Assembly (NCBI RefSeq): GCF_020921035.1
Contig: NC_063155.1
Location: 21,595,311 to 21,659,310, forward strand
Direction of reading: 5' to 3'
Length of the DNA: 64,000 nucleotides
Source: Rhodamnia argentea
Lineage: Eukaryota; Streptophyta; Magnoliopsida; Myrtales; Myrtaceae
This document shows positions 1-11,645 of this stretch, piece by piece (within the stretch, counting starts at the first letter, position 1; each line of letters begins with the position of its first letter). The position numbers and the translations under genes were made by a program. The notes beneath the pieces were generated by a model, which was not told the origin of the DNA, did not search any database, and saw only the letters and a program-made list of their open reading frames with translations.

Positions 1-1300
1 TCGGAGTCTGATCATTGCTATAACCTTTTGTTGGCCATTGCCAGGCACAAGTTTCTCCATTTCTGGAAAGCTTTTTGGCAGTCTTCTTCTTCAATTCGCT
101 TACTAATTTCATGACATGTTAATGATTGTAGATTTGCAGATGTAGAAGCCACTTAGTGAATTTGTTTGACCTCGTTTGCAACTGCTGACTGAAAAAGCTG
201 CTCTTCTGTTGTGAAAAGCCTCTATAGATTAATGTATAGGAATGAGCAACTTCTTGTTCAAGCATTAAATCAAAAGTTTGATGCCTTCTCTATTAGCTAT
301 GATTTGGATTTGACACGCATGAATCCGGTGGCTGTTCTTTTGAAATTTGTCCGGGGGCCACTTCTTTTCACCGTTTAATTCATCACACGGCAGATCTTCT
401 CTATACCTAGTTGAATGCCCATTGTTACGCTTTTCTTCATGTCCTTCCATGCACCGTGCTTTCAGCTGTACATGGATCTTGCATCGCCGCTTGCATACAG
501 GGACTTTAACTCGAGGTGAGCTCTCTTGAGTTATGGGAATTTGATGTGTCCAGCAATTTCTGTTCTGAGGCTGAATTCTGTAGTTTCACAGTGTACTGCA
601 AAGAAGATATAGTCCCTAACTATAAATGCTTGGAGCTGGAACTCGTAGCAATTTGTTGAAACTTGTCAATATTAGATGAGAATCACTTCATGTGGTTAAG
701 GATCAATAATTTTAATGCAGGGATTAAAAGCATGGCCATCTTTATGGGTCTAACGCAGTATAAGAACTAGTGCTGGAGATATAAGGGGGAAAACTCTGCA
801 ACGATTGGGGAATCATTCCAGATGACAACATGGATGGTCAACAATGGACGGCTCTGTCCTGCGCGCTTTCCTCTTTCAAGAAGAGAGGGTACAGATTTTA
901 CCTTGGCTTTTGGCAACGCTGTGCTCGCTCTGTTGTTGATGAAATCACAGCCCATTACAGATTGGTTATGTTGAACTCCGCTCTCTTATTCGTTCTTTTT
1001 CTTGTGAATTGGAAACATTAGATTTGAATGAGGCTTAGCATAGGACTGGAATGACACGGTTGGAGAGCCAACGATTTATCTTGGTTGATCGCTGACAAAA
1101 GATTGTTGCATTTGGAGCCACGATCTTATTCTCACTGGCACAAATTCGTTGGACAGCTAACGAATTCGAATCGTTTACAGTATCTTACAAGTGGTCAGAC
1201 AAAAATCCAAACTCACAACGAATTTCAGAATCACAACTGAGCTTTGATATTCTGATCTGCAAATTGCTTTTTCAAGTGCCTTTTTGTGTCACAAACATTG
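1..1300. other. Non-coding flank downstream of DUF247-A1
   Basis: No supportable gene is seen. The stretch is a close copy of 13,735-15,298, apart from about 273 bases that are present only in unit 2. Short open frames here are under 75 codons and resemble no family known to me. The last 250 bases are the probable 3' flank of DUF247-A1 and are also repeated at 21,417-21,642. Confidence 0.7.
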
Positions 1301-2698
1301 CTACTTATTTTTGGAAGGTACATAGTATTGATAAACGGCATAGAAAGATTGAATCGTGGTAAGCAGCAGAAGCAATATAGCTGCTGCGGCCGACATGAAG
1401 GACCACGGAGTGCTGAAGTATGTGTGCCTGAACCCAGCCCATCGGACATGCCAATCGTTCTGATAATACTCGTTCACTTCCTCAAAGACCTTGGACAAAT
1501 AGCTCTTGTGGATATCAAACGCCACATCTTTCCTGACATTATTGAAGAAGCGGGCAACTTCCTCGTCTGTACCAAAATAATTCTCGACGATCTTGCGGTC
1601 GCCCAGCAACCCAGCATCGGCAGGCGTATTGATGAGACACCCCATAAAATTAGCATAGGTTGTGAAGTGCTCGGTGGAACGGCGATAGCACTGCTCATAA
1701 GCCACAAAATTGAGGAACAAAGAGCTCCAGAAGTCGTCTATAGTCAAGATCGGAATCTCGAGGAGGCCATTTCTGAATTTTATGTCCAAGATGCTGTGAG
1801 CCTTCCTCGGCCTGAACTTGACTCCGGCTTGATCGAGCTTCGTCGCGCATTGAATCAGGTGAAGGAATCTGCTTGGCTTTCTTCTTTTTTTCTCTTTCTC
1901 CGGGTTCTCCGGGCAATTGGGGATATAGGTCATGCGGAACAAATCGAGCAAATGCATGCCTTCTTTATCATAGTAGTTCTCCAGCACATGCACTGGTCTC
2001 TGCACCATATAGTTGAAGAACCCTAAGGCAAGCCTGGCCAAGGAGGGGCCATTATCTCCGGATCCAACAGACAGATCAAATAACTTCCGCAGAACGAAGT
2101 AAGGAATTTGGTTCTCAAGCCGGAGGAGATCCCTCGTCAAGAAAGGCAAAACCCAAGCCATAGTGAATAAAGGGTCGTCGCAATCGGCCGGGTTGATCCG
2201 CTCGGCCGGGTTGATCCGCCCGACTTTGCAGAACAGCTCGATGATGAAGCAACCATCGAGCACCATCATCCGGATAAGGTCCCGGCCATCGATTTCCAAG
2301 GTCTCCGAGTAGCTCTTCCTGATCTCCTCCTCCATCGGAGCTACTGCCTCGAAGAAGTCCTTGAGCACAACTCTCTTGCTCTCTGCTCGCAGTAGGAGAT
2401 CGCTTAGGAACCGCCACTTGTGCTCCTGGATCATCTGGATGTCCGGCTCCCTATGGTGGAAGGGACCGATGGAGACTATAAGAGGATGGTAGGCCTTTTC
2501 ATTGATCTTCGATAGGCTCTGAGGGACTCTGAAGATGCAACAAGAGTCTCTTCCCGCCGACCTGTTCAAGTGCCTCGGCAATTCCTGCATTTTCCCTTCC
2601 ACTTCTGATAAGAAACTCGCGTCGATGTGGACGACATGGTGGACGGAGCTACTGTTCTCTGCGCTGTGGTTGCTGCGGGAGTTCGATTCTCTGGACAT
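1301..2698 (-). CDS. DUF247 (UPF0481) protein, paralogue A1
   Basis: This is an intact single-exon gene of 465 codons, a usual size for the plant DUF247 family. The N-terminal core has the family signature CCIFRVPQSL...INEKAY followed by VSIGPFHH (about residues 53-80) and an HKWRFL motif. The C-terminus has WHVRWAGF, then one hydrophobic segment of about 20 residues ending a few residues before the stop, which suggests a single C-terminal membrane anchor. Compared with A2 and A3 it has two in-frame additions: an 18-base tandem duplication giving RINPAE-RINPAD, and a lysine-rich insert near residue 270. The molecular function of most DUF247 proteins is unknown; grass members act in self-incompatibility. 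The start is the first ATG of the family-conserved N-terminus. Confidence 0.93.
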   Translation of the reverse strand: MSRESNSRSNHSAENSSSVHHVVHIDASFLSEVEGKMQELPRHLNRSAGRDSCCIFRVPQSLSKINEKAYHPLIVSIGPFHHREPDIQMIQEHKWRFLSDLLLRAESKRVVLKDFFEAVAPMEEEIRKSYSETLEIDGRDLIRMMVLDGCFIIELFCKVGRINPAERINPADCDDPLFTMAWVLPFLTRDLLRLENQIPYFVLRKLFDLSVGSGDNGPSLARLALGFFNYMVQRPVHVLENYYDKEGMHLLDLFRMTYIPNCPENPEKEKKRRKPSRFLHLIQCATKLDQAGVKFRPRKAHSILDIKFRNGLLEIPILTIDDFWSSLFLNFVAYEQCYRRSTEHFTTYANFMGCLINTPADAGLLGDRKIVENYFGTDEEVARFFNNVRKDVAFDIHKSYLSKVFEEVNEYYQNDWHVRWAGFRHTYFSTPWSFMSAAAAILLLLLTTIQSFYAVYQYYVPSKNK

Positions 2699-3268
2699 CT
2701 GTGCTTAATTCCCTAGAACTATAAGCTATTCTGGGGTAGATTCAAAGCTAAAAGTTCCTTCTTGCGGATGAGGAAGGTTTGGCTTCTCTTTTGTTCCGGC
2801 CAATGAAAGAGGAGACCATAAAAAGACTTGGTCTTTTGTTTTTGTTTTCCTGGGCAGTCCAGTCGGTAGACGAAGACTTTAAGTTTTAGACTTGTTGAAG
2901 AAACCGATCTTAATCGAACGGTACACGGTGAGGAAATGGGGCCAACATGGATGTTGATTATGGCATCAGTGGATTCCTCGCAGTTTCTTCTTTTTCACGG
3001 GTCACAGCTCGGACAGGTTGCTGAATTATTGAGCTCCGTTTGAACATTGACTTGTTTGCACCAGGTCAGCTTTCTTTGAATCTTCCTTTCTTAACCTTTC
3101 AAATTCGCATGAAGTTGCTTAGTGCTCGATGTGGGTCATCATAATCTCGACCCCGTTTCGACGAACTTTCTGCTGAACATCGTTCGAAGCCTGGCTATTA
3201 CATGCGAGGATCAGATGTCGAGTCAGCGAATCTTGATAACCGCGAACCATGTAATTGAGAAAGCAACT
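2699..3268. other. Upstream region of DUF247-A1
   Basis: This is the presumed promoter and 5' leader of A1. It matches the regions upstream of A2 and A3 but lacks about 40 bases that both others have (near 16,780-16,830 and 23,125-23,170). I see no clear TATA box. A large transposable element is inserted about 570 bases upstream of the A1 start codon, so any more distal control sequence has been displaced. Confidence 0.6.
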
Positions 3269-4929
3269 TGTCACGCCCCGATCCTCGAGCACGCGGCATC
3301 CCCGCCTTCTCGTCCCTCGGGTTAAAAGCATATCATCCTAGGCACGCTACCAACCCTTGAGATTAATTACGCATGCGAAAACGTATAATACTCCCGGACA
3401 ATAATATAAGATAGGGATAGATAAATAGGAAAACACATTAATTCAAAAACATGATTTTTTTTACGGTCACGTCATAGGCCAACCGAGATGACATGCTAAT
3501 TGGCCCCATACTTCGGGACGGGGTAGGATCGACTTTGTATCTACTCCAAATAAGGCTACGTCACCCTCATCCTTATCGCCTTCTCAAAGAACTATTAGCT
3601 TCATTAGTTAGAACCCGAAAGTGGTAACCACGACGGGGTGAGATATAAATCTCGGTGAGTTAACGCCTAAGCCCGGCTAGGGCGTTGTTTCGCTCAGAAC
3701 CCCCGCTAAATTGTCACGTAATCATGGTGTAAATCTTTCGGTCACATGCAAGCTTACCCGACAGAAGCCACATATAATATAATGCAAAACATGATGTGAC
3801 AGTCATATCAATCAACTCACGAGCCAAGCATCACGTCAACTTATCCGTAACGTCTTATCAATCAATCGCATACCTTAATGCATATATCTCGTTCACATGC
3901 AACTCATCCACTAGATTACCACACAAAGTGCAATAATAACTCAGATATGTGCGAATATGTACCTCTATCGTTCTACTCAATCCATCCCATATCAAATTTC
4001 ATAGTCAAGATGCACGCACAATCGCCCATGAACAAGTCACAATTGCATACGGTTTAATTATTAACGACCGTTTGGCCTTACATATTAGACTGTTGGTGCA
4101 TCGTACACTAGACGGTTGGTGCTCTTTTGACAAGACCGGACATCGTCCTTTACTTCCAGCAATGACATCTAATAGTCCGTGTGATTTCGGTTAACACGGC
4201 ACGGAACTACCAGGCATCTCTGTAAGGGTTTCGATCCATCACAAGCCGCGACCGGCATCCGCTCAATCCGACAACACAGAAAGGCGTGCATCTAACAAAT
4301 CATGGAAGTCCGATCGACACGGCACGACATTGTCGGGGAAGGTCCATTATTTGACCATTCAAACACACTTGGCAATCCATCAGTTCATAATCCTATTTTT
4401 AGCCACACGTTCACACGATATGTTCGTGACCCGACCCAAGGCCATTTTCATGCCAATATGTGCAATTGATGCCGGATGTGGTCATACGAATGCACGAAAT
4501 CATGTACTAAACTCTGCATGTATCACGGGGTAATTTTTCCTCAAATCGAACACCCAATCCGTCAATGGCCAATCAAAGTATTCAATCAAACAATCGATAC
4601 AGGTGATCGATTCAAGCGAGTCAATCAATTCAATCATGAATATTTGATTAAATTATGCACATTTAAGCTCAATTCAAGAGACAATTTAATATTAGCCGAT
4701 TCGATTAGTCAATCGATCGTACGCTCGTCTCTAATCCATCGCTCACTCCCGATCAATCAATAACGATCATTCAATCAATCAATCTCATCCAATTAGCCAT
4801 AGAATCCTAGCTAATTAAACTAACTTAACCAATTAAGGCCATTGAACTTAAATCAAGTTTCTAACCTAAACTGGCCCTAATCGAGCTACCTAAACACCTA
4901 ATAATCTAAATGAACTAATCTGAATGTAA

Positions 4930-5450
4930 TTAATGACCTAACCAAGGATTAGAGGTTGACTCACAATTAAATACATGAGGAGAGTACGGCGTCGATCCAC
5001 TGTAGTCTCGAGCTTGGGCACGGCTCGAACGGATCCTCGAACGCTCGGCCCAAATCCTCGGCCACGGACTCGGACACTTGGGCTCACGGGCTCGGCCAAT
5101 CGGCACACTTGGCCGGACGCATAGGCACACTTTCTCGGCCACTCGGCCCGGGATCTCGGCCAAACTTGCCCCGACACGACCTAGGATCTCGGCCAATTTA
5201 CTCGGCACACTGCCCGGCTCAACCGGGCACGGCCCGGGACCAAAACGGGACGCGGCCCGTGAAACGAGCCCACGGCCTAGCAAAACAGGGCACTCCGGGC
5301 GTGAAATAGAGCGGATACTGACTGGTTTAGAGGTGGCTGTACGCGCGGCTTGGAGGGGTCTCGGAGGCGGCGGCTTGTGGCAGAAAACTTGGAGGACCTC
5401 AAAGGGTGTCAAGGGAGTCGCTGGTGGTTCGTAGTGGCCGGAGCGACCAT
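4930..5450. repeat. CTCGGCC-rich degenerate repeat in element X
   Basis: This is a GC-rich stretch within the family X element in which CTCGGCC, CTCGGCAC and similar words recur many times. Open frames of 79-160 codons run through it on both strands, but they are low in complexity and have no recognisable domain. I read them as by-products of the repeat rather than genes. Confidence 0.5.
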
Positions 5451-5779
5451 GGCGGAACAGGGGAACAGAGCATAAAATAGGGCAGAGCTATGGGTTAGGG
5501 TCTGTTTGAGGCTCCACCGATGTCGGGGCTCTATGGGGTTGATGGTGGCGGCTCAAATGGTCCTCGGTGGTCTCTAGTAGTTAGAGGAAGGTGGCCGGTG
5601 GGGTCAAAATCATCGAGACAAAGGCGGGACAGAATCAACGCTAGAAACAGGCGAGCAGTGGCTGATTCGGTGTTTCCGGCTTCTTGGGCCGGCTTGCGCC
5701 GGCTTAGGGTGGCGGCTCCTGGTCGGAGGAGCTTTGGGGCTCTATAGCCATGCCTGGGGTGGTCGAGACGGGGTGAAGC

Positions 5780-7653
5780 TGTAATATTTGGCCCTTGTTT
5801 GACTAGGTCAACCAAGGTGGTGGATCCACCATTAAAAAAAAAGAAGAAGAAGAATAAAAAGTAAAAGAGGGCAGTCGGCCACCCCTTTTAAGCTGCACGA
5901 CCAAAAAAGGAAAGGAAGAAAAGAAGAGAAAGGGAAAAGAGAGAGGAAAAAGGGAAAAAGATAGAAAAAAAAAAAGTCACGTGCGCACCACCTGCCACGA
6001 ACGCCTCGCTGAATTCGTTTCACTACGTGTTGCAGCACTAGATAAGGGCTCTCACCTCTCGTCCCTCCTATTGAAGTGATTTTTCGGATTTAGGGCAAAA
6101 TTCGGATTTTTGGGGAAGCTGAGCTACTGTGTCTAATCTCATGGGCGATTGACTGCGTTTTTGCTTGAAAAAGAAACTTTAGGATGTTATGGACCCGTAG
6201 GATTGGACGGATCTTAATTTGACACTACGGTTTGCCCGAAACAAAATTTTCAATTCTGTTCGCTACGATGCAGTGCGAACAGTAAACTTCGAGGCCTGAT
6301 TTTGTTAGTTTTCAGTTATCGGCTAAGGTTGGCTATGTTGAGACTTTTGTAGTACGTTGAACAAGCTTCGTGTGGACTGTAAGATAGCTTGAAATGGAGT
6401 TCGATGGAGGAAGTTATGGCCTTAACGGTTTTGGTGCGCAAGCTGTCCATAGGAGACAGCATTGAATTTCTGTTAGGGACAAGTTTCCGTTGGCGCGTAG
6501 TCGTTGTTTTGTCACTAATAAGTGTAGTTTAGCTAAGTCGTACGTTAGGATAACTTGTTACTCGATTTGATCCGTTTTTCAATATATTGGATAGGGATTC
6601 GGATGAGTCGGTTCGAGTGACCAACGTAGTTAGATTTTGGCTTTATTAGGTGAGTAGTACTTTTCTTCTTTGAGTTTGTAAACTCATGTTTCGAGACTAA
6701 GAAAAAAAAAAGAATACTAGATATGTTATGAAATAAAAAAAGAGCATATTTCTTGCATAACTGGATCGAACCTTTACTACATTTTGTCGTTGAGTGACAA
6801 AGCTTTGAAAGATATTGTTTGTAGTAGTTTTGGAAAGAAAATCGTTCAAAATGCCTTGAATAAATGCTTTGCAAAGGGAATATCTGAAAACTATATATAT
6901 ATACGGTTTATGAAATGCATTTTGTCGATAAATGCTATTGTGGAGTGTGTTTGAGTTGTTATGAGATGGTTCTAATTTTGATTGGATTATTGGAGATTGT
7001 GCTTTATGTGCCATGTTCATATCGCTATGTTAAGAACCCATTGAGTGGGAGATGTATGCATACTATCGGGACGTCCTTCCGGGCCGCACCACCGACCGAT
7101 ATAGGTGGTAGACCTAGCTAAGAGGGGTAAACTTGGCCGCCTTTGTCACGCTAAACGTGACCATAGTATGATATGGAGCATTTTAGTAGTCAATGGAGTG
7201 GACCATTGTCTTTTTCTTTGATTGAGATTAATCAATGGATAGACCATTGATATTTGGTTTGGGATTACTCAATGGATTGACCATTGATTGTTGATCTATG
7301 ATTGTAAGTTATTAGTGTTGTTAACCCTATATGTAAAAAGATTTGCTAGAAGTATATTATTTTTTATAAAGGTGCATAGTGATTGTTCGATCTGCTTAGA
7401 AGAAATGTATTACTCATCGAGCCGTGTTAGCTCACTCCTTTCATCTTACTTGTTTTTCGGGTTCTTCAGTGATGCACAAGTAGGAGAGCACTTCGTTAGC
7501 AAGGGGGACTTTTGATAGGGGATTTTTTTGTATAAGTTGTATGTATAGCCGATGAGCTTCTAAAATCTTTGCTGACTATGTATATCTTTTTGTTGATTTA
7601 TAGAAGGCTCTATTAAAGTAACCGCATGACCTTTTTATATATATATGAACGTG

Positions 7654-7715
<62 letters not shown>

Positions 7716-7804
7716 GTTAAACAGGTTACATTTTGAGGCTGCATCCTTTGAGTGAAAGGATGGCTGTGTCATTACCCTATTCTTGTAGGAATTGGGTTGT
7801 GACA
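5780..7804. mobile_element. Solo LTR, family Y, nested in element X
   Basis: This 2,025-bp segment begins TGTAATATTTGG, ends GGGTTGTGACA, and is flanked on both sides by GAAGC (5,775-5,779 and 7,805-7,809), a perfect 5-bp target duplication. It is the reverse-complement relative of 11,777-13,645: the CAAAGGATGCAGCCTCAAA block and the AAGAGGGGTAAACTTGG block occur in both in opposite orientation. It has no internal coding region, so it is a solo LTR. It is longer than its relative, partly because of a TA microsatellite. Confidence 0.85.
7651..7712. repeat. (GT)n/(TA)n microsatellite
   Basis: A short GT run is followed by about 24 TA units. It lies inside the nested family Y solo LTR and is not expanded to the same degree in the relative at 11,777-13,645. 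Confidence 0.95.
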
Positions 7805-8261
7805 GAAGCGACTCGGAACCAGCCTTGGCGATTGCTGGAACCGAAGCGGGACAGAGCAGAAAACGGGGCATCGGGAGTAGAGCAGAGTTGTTTTGTGTTC
7901 CCGACGGCTGTCCGGTGGCTCGGCTAGACGTATGACGGTCGGAGGGGTGGCTGGAGGTTGCGGGGAGGTGGACGACGGTGGTGGTGAACCTGAATGGTGG
8001 CTAGAACGCCGCAGCAAGTGCCGAGCAGCAGTAGTAGTTGTCCCGGCCCGAAACAGAGCGGGGCTGGTGTCCGGCTTCCCAGGGTTGCTCCGGCTAGCTT
8101 ACGGCAGCGACGGTGGTGTTGTGGCAGTCGAAGAGGAACAGAGGAGAGGTGGTGGTCGGAGAAGGAGTGTGGAGCCGGCTGGGGTCGTGCCACAGAAATA
8201 AAAGAAGCCAGAAGAGAAAACGAAGGAAGAGAGAGTGGGGGAGGATAGCAGAGTCGATTGA

Positions 8262-8282
8262 AGAGAGAGAGAGAGAGAGAGT
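8262..8282. repeat. (GA)n microsatellite
   Basis: A run of about ten GA units lies within the family X element, to the right of the nested insertion. Confidence 0.9.
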
Positions 8283-8707
8283 CAAAATTTTAGACTTTGG
8301 AGCTTAGGAGATAAGAGTGGGACCCGCGGCTGAAAGTGACTATTCTGTCTTGACATTATAAAACTCTAGGGGCAAGATCGTAATTTCATAATTAGGCTAG
8401 GGGTACTTTAGTCATTTTGCAATTAAGGGTACTTTAGACATCCGAAAATTCGACGGAGGATAATTTAGTTCGATCTTAGGTCGACTTGGTCAAAACGAGA
8501 CTCAGGCACAAGAATTTTTAAATCTAAGGCGCAACGACTAACGATCGAATCCTAAATCAATTCGATCGCCGATTTCAGGAAATATCCAATTTCCGACTCT
8601 TAATTCCTTGAATTTCAATTTCAAGCAACAAACTGGAATTCCTTGACATTCGATGAACTGAATTCTATTATTAAATGGACATTGAATTTTCAGGGCGTCA
8701 CACGACT

Positions 8708-9268
8708 AGTCATGCTTTCGAAATCAAGCATTGTTTCCCGGAGCGAGCCGGGCCATCTGTCGCGAATCACATCGTTTCGTGAAGACGAACTTGATTGGTC
8801 TTAGTGCATAGAATTTCATAAGAGGCCTCAATGGTATGGTGGAGATGCGTGAGTTATTAGGAAGGAGATTTAAAAGATGCGAGAAGTGGATTGATGAGTT
8901 CATTTAGAATTAGGCATATTGCGCTAGTTTTTGTTTCTTTTTTCATTTTTTGTCTTGTGGGTAGGATCAAAGTCTTTGGCCAGGTAACCGATTTGGCTTC
9001 TCCAAGAGTCTGAGCTTGTGCAAAATCCGAGCACTGATAAACTACGGTAGATGTATTTTAGTGTTATTGGTGAAGCTACCAGTCCAACAACTTGTTTGAA
9101 GAGAAATTGATAAGAGTATGGACGGCTGATTCAACACAAGTGGTGAAGAACCATTTTGAACCTTCAATCACACAAACTCCCAACAGATTCAACTAGATTT
9201 TGCAGCTCAAGTTTTAATTTGCAGCTCAACCTCGAACGATTCCTGACAATGGCAAACCCAGACTTCTG
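8708..9268. other. Interval between DUF247-A1 upstream region and B1
   Basis: This is the unit-1 continuation after the family X insertion. It is collinear with 17,280-17,840 and 23,625-24,193. It is the 3' flank of the B-type gene and the distal upstream region of the A-type gene. No gene is seen. Confidence 0.7.
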
Positions 9269-10432
9269 CTAATTACAGTTGCCACGAGGATACAAATATG
9301 CATAGACAGCAAAGGATTGAACCATGTTGAGTATAAGAAGCACGAGCGCTGCCAAGGCCGACATGAAGGACCATGGGGTGTTGAAGTAGGTGTGCTTGAA
9401 GCCGGCCCATCGGACGTGCCAACCGTTCTGGTAGTACCGGTTCACGTCCTCGAAAACCTCGGACAGATAGCTCCTTTCGATGTCGAATGCCACGTCTTTC
9501 CCGATGATGCTGAAGAAGCGAGCCACCTCCTCATCCCCCCCTAAGTAGTTCTCCACGATCTTTCAGTCGCTGAGGAACCTGGCATCCGCCGGCGTGTTCA
9601 TGAGCCGTCCCATGATAGTGGCGTAGGTCGTGATATGCTTCGTGCAGTGGTGGTAGCACTGCTCGAAAGCAACGAAGTTGAGCAAGAGAGAACTCAGGAA
9701 GTCGTCGAGTTTCAGGACCGGGATTTCTAGGGTGCCATTGATGTTCCGGAATTTGATGTCCAAGAAGCTCGAAGAATTCCTCGGCTTGAACTTGACTCCG
9801 GCCACGTTCAGCTTCTTCGCGGGCTGCACCAGGCGGAGGTACTTGCTCAGCTTCCTGGATGTTTCTCGAACCTCCGGGATATAGCTCAATCGGAACAGGT
9901 CGAGCAAATGTTTCCCTTCCCCGTGATAGTACTTCTTCAGGACATCTGTTGGCCTGTCGTCCATGCGGTTGAAGAATTTCAGCGCGAGCTCGGCCAAAGA
10001 GTAATTGCCATTGTCGCTCGATCCCACAGCCAATGCGAATATGCGCTTGAGGATGAAAAACGGGATTTGGTTCTCGAGTGCGAGGAGGTCGCGCGTCAGG
10101 AAAGGCAGCATCCAAGGTATGCTCAATAGCGGGTCATCACGATGGAGGGAAACCAACTTCCCGACTTTGCAGAAGAGCTCGATGACGAAGCGACCATCGA
10201 GTATCATCATTTGAATGAGGTCTTGGCTACCAATGTCCAAGGTTTCTGAGTAGCTCTTCGGGATCTTATCCTCCATCGGTGCAATGTCCCTGACCAAGTC
10301 CTCGAACCTGATGCCTCTTTCCTTTATCCGGGTGAGGAGGTCACGGAGGAATTGACCCTTGTGCTCCTCGATCATGCTGAACTCATTTTTGCCGTGGTGG
10401 TACGGGCCGATGGAGAGTATGTGGGGCTGATA
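9269..10432 (-). pseudogene. DUF247 paralogue B1, truncated and with premature stop
   Basis: The sequence closely matches intact copies B2 and B3 but is broken in two ways. First, the arginine codon of the conserved FLGDRKIVENYLGG segment has become TGA (minus strand, 9,563-9,565), which would remove about the last 95 residues, including the C-terminal hydrophobic anchor. Second, homology ends abruptly at about 10,432, just upstream of the HILSIGPYHHG motif. The first 70 or so codons and the promoter are therefore missing and are replaced by unrelated sequence. A 3-base in-frame deletion is also present near the C-terminus. The remaining frame is otherwise clean, so inactivation looks recent. 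Confidence 0.9.
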
Positions 10433-10538
10433 AATGAATTTTTGACAAGTCCGAGTCTAAATGAATTTTTGACCACCATCTTTACGTTTGTGATTAACTG
10501 ATGGAGAATTGCTCTATCTGGCATTCCATCGAACAGGT
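10433..10538. other. Breakpoint filler beside DUF247-B1
   Basis: This is unrelated sequence joining the B1 truncation point to an aldolase fragment. The word AAATGAATTTTTGAC occurs twice within about 40 bases, which resembles filler DNA at a repaired break. Confidence 0.4.
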
Positions 10539-10757
10539 AAAAAGCCATGGTCGCTTACGTTCTCCTATGGAAGAGCGCTTCAGCAGAGCACGCTGAAGGC
10601 GTGGGCCGGGAAGGAGGAGAATGTGGAGAAAGCGAGGGAGGCTTTTCTGGTGAGGTGCAAGGCCAACTCTGAGGCTACTCTGGGGACTTACAGTGGCGAT
10701 GCCGGTTTGGCCGAAGGTGCTTCAGAGAGTCTTCATGTGAAGGATTACAAGTATTGA
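10539..10757 (+). pseudogene. 3' fragment of cytosolic class I fructose-bisphosphate aldolase
   Basis: The frame encodes the last 72 residues of plant class I aldolase. It contains [15 protein letters not shown], then [11 protein letters not shown], and ends [10 protein letters not shown] before TGA; the C-terminal tyrosine of the family is retained. Aldolases have about 358 residues, so only the C-terminal fifth is here. Homology begins abruptly at about 10,536 with no acceptor-like context or upstream aldolase exon nearby. It is most simply a captured gene fragment sitting between the broken end of DUF247-B1 and the A/B-barrel fragment. The following 200 bases may be its 3' untranslated region. 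Confidence 0.85.
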
Positions 10758-11639
10758 GTTCCGAGTATGAGCAGTTTCATTGCTTCTTTTTGTTAGTTCT
10801 GTTCTTTCCGATGGCTGCAGAGGGCATGGCACAAACACTGACTATCGGGCAAGCGGATCATAATCAGTTGTCCAATTTTTTGTTTTCTGATGAATTGCAT
10901 TTCATGGCATGTTTCCGTAGAATCCCATGTAAGAATTGGGCTTCCTACATATAGATATATGTAACTATATGTTCCTAGGCATATTTTTTATGGTTTGCTG
11001 TAATACCCTGGGCATGGTGTCTGAGTGGCAAAATTAGCCCCCTCGTTTCTCTGATACTAAATCAATTGATGAGATAAAGTTTTTGAATTGTTTTCTACAT
11101 CGGTGTCATGGACTGAAAGACCTCCAACTTTTAGATGCAAGTTACCACCATAAAACTTCGATGAAGTGTACTTGGCATTGAGATTCTAACGAGACAACTA
11201 TTGGACAAAGAGGAGAATGTTTCCAACTTCTGTTCGGGCTACCTCTAGAAATGAAGGTATTTGCTACTGGACAATCCTTCTATAGGGTTCTCTTATTATA
11301 TTGGATAAAGGCGGAGGCTGCTTCTCGTTTCCTGCTCATTTGAGTCTTTAGAAGAAAATTATGTTGCGGCAAATAGGATCTTCAGAAAGGGATAGTCAAG
11401 ATCAAATGAACGCTCCATTCATCTGATAGCTGATCTAGCCTCTATGCGAAAAAAATTAGGTAAAACTGATTGCAAAAGAGATATGAACTTACTCTTCCTG
11501 CGAAGCTGCATTGCTTATGGAAGATAAAGCAACAACCAAAGGTGGAGCATGAACACACGCGCACACAAATACGCCACTGTAGATGAACGGGAAGTAGTGA
11601 CTCTGCTGGGGGTCAAGAAAAAGCTTAAGAATGAGCAGG
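10758..11639. other. Unassigned interval
   Basis: No gene is seen. The first part may be 3' untranslated sequence of the aldolase fragment. The rest could be intron of the minus-strand A/B-barrel fragment, but no second exon of that family was found in it. Confidence 0.5.
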
Positions 11640-11645
11640 ACTCAC

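Larger units (their letters stand above)
3269..8702. mobile_element. LTR-like element, family X, with nested insertion
   Basis: Units 2 and 3 show the empty site, where GAGAAAGCGAC runs straight into CAGTCATG. In unit 1 the site is split by 5.4 kb that begins TGTCACGCCC and ends GGGCGTCACA. It is flanked by CAACT on the left and CGACT on the right, a 5-bp target duplication with one mismatch. TG...CA ends and a 5-bp duplication are typical of LTR retrotransposons. Without the nested family Y copy the element is about 3.4 kb, close to the length of the related copy at 26,778. No gag-pol frame is present, so a solo LTR or a non-autonomous (LARD-like) element is likely. Confidence 0.75.
1..10432. 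repeat. Segmental duplication unit 1 (DUF247 A1/B1)
   Basis: The sequence from base 1 matches the sequence from about 13,735 with scattered substitutions. The match continues through DUF247-A1 and its upstream region, is broken by a large insertion at 3,269-8,702, and resumes through the 3' flank and body of DUF247-B1. Collinearity stops at about 10,432 inside the B1 coding region. The unit starts outside the window on the left. Confidence 0.9.

Noticed and set aside
1286..2026. Plus-strand open frame of 246 codons over DUF247-A1
   Set aside because: It is antisense to a clear DUF247 gene, recurs antisense to A2 and A3, and has no domain. It is a shadow of the coding strand.
4930..5434. Overlapping open frames of 118-160 codons on both strands
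   Set aside because: They follow a CTCGGCC-rich repeat inside a transposable element and show low-complexity protein only.
7893..8307. Cluster of short open frames on both strands
   Set aside because: GC-rich, low-complexity sequence inside the family X element; no start context, splice sites or domain.
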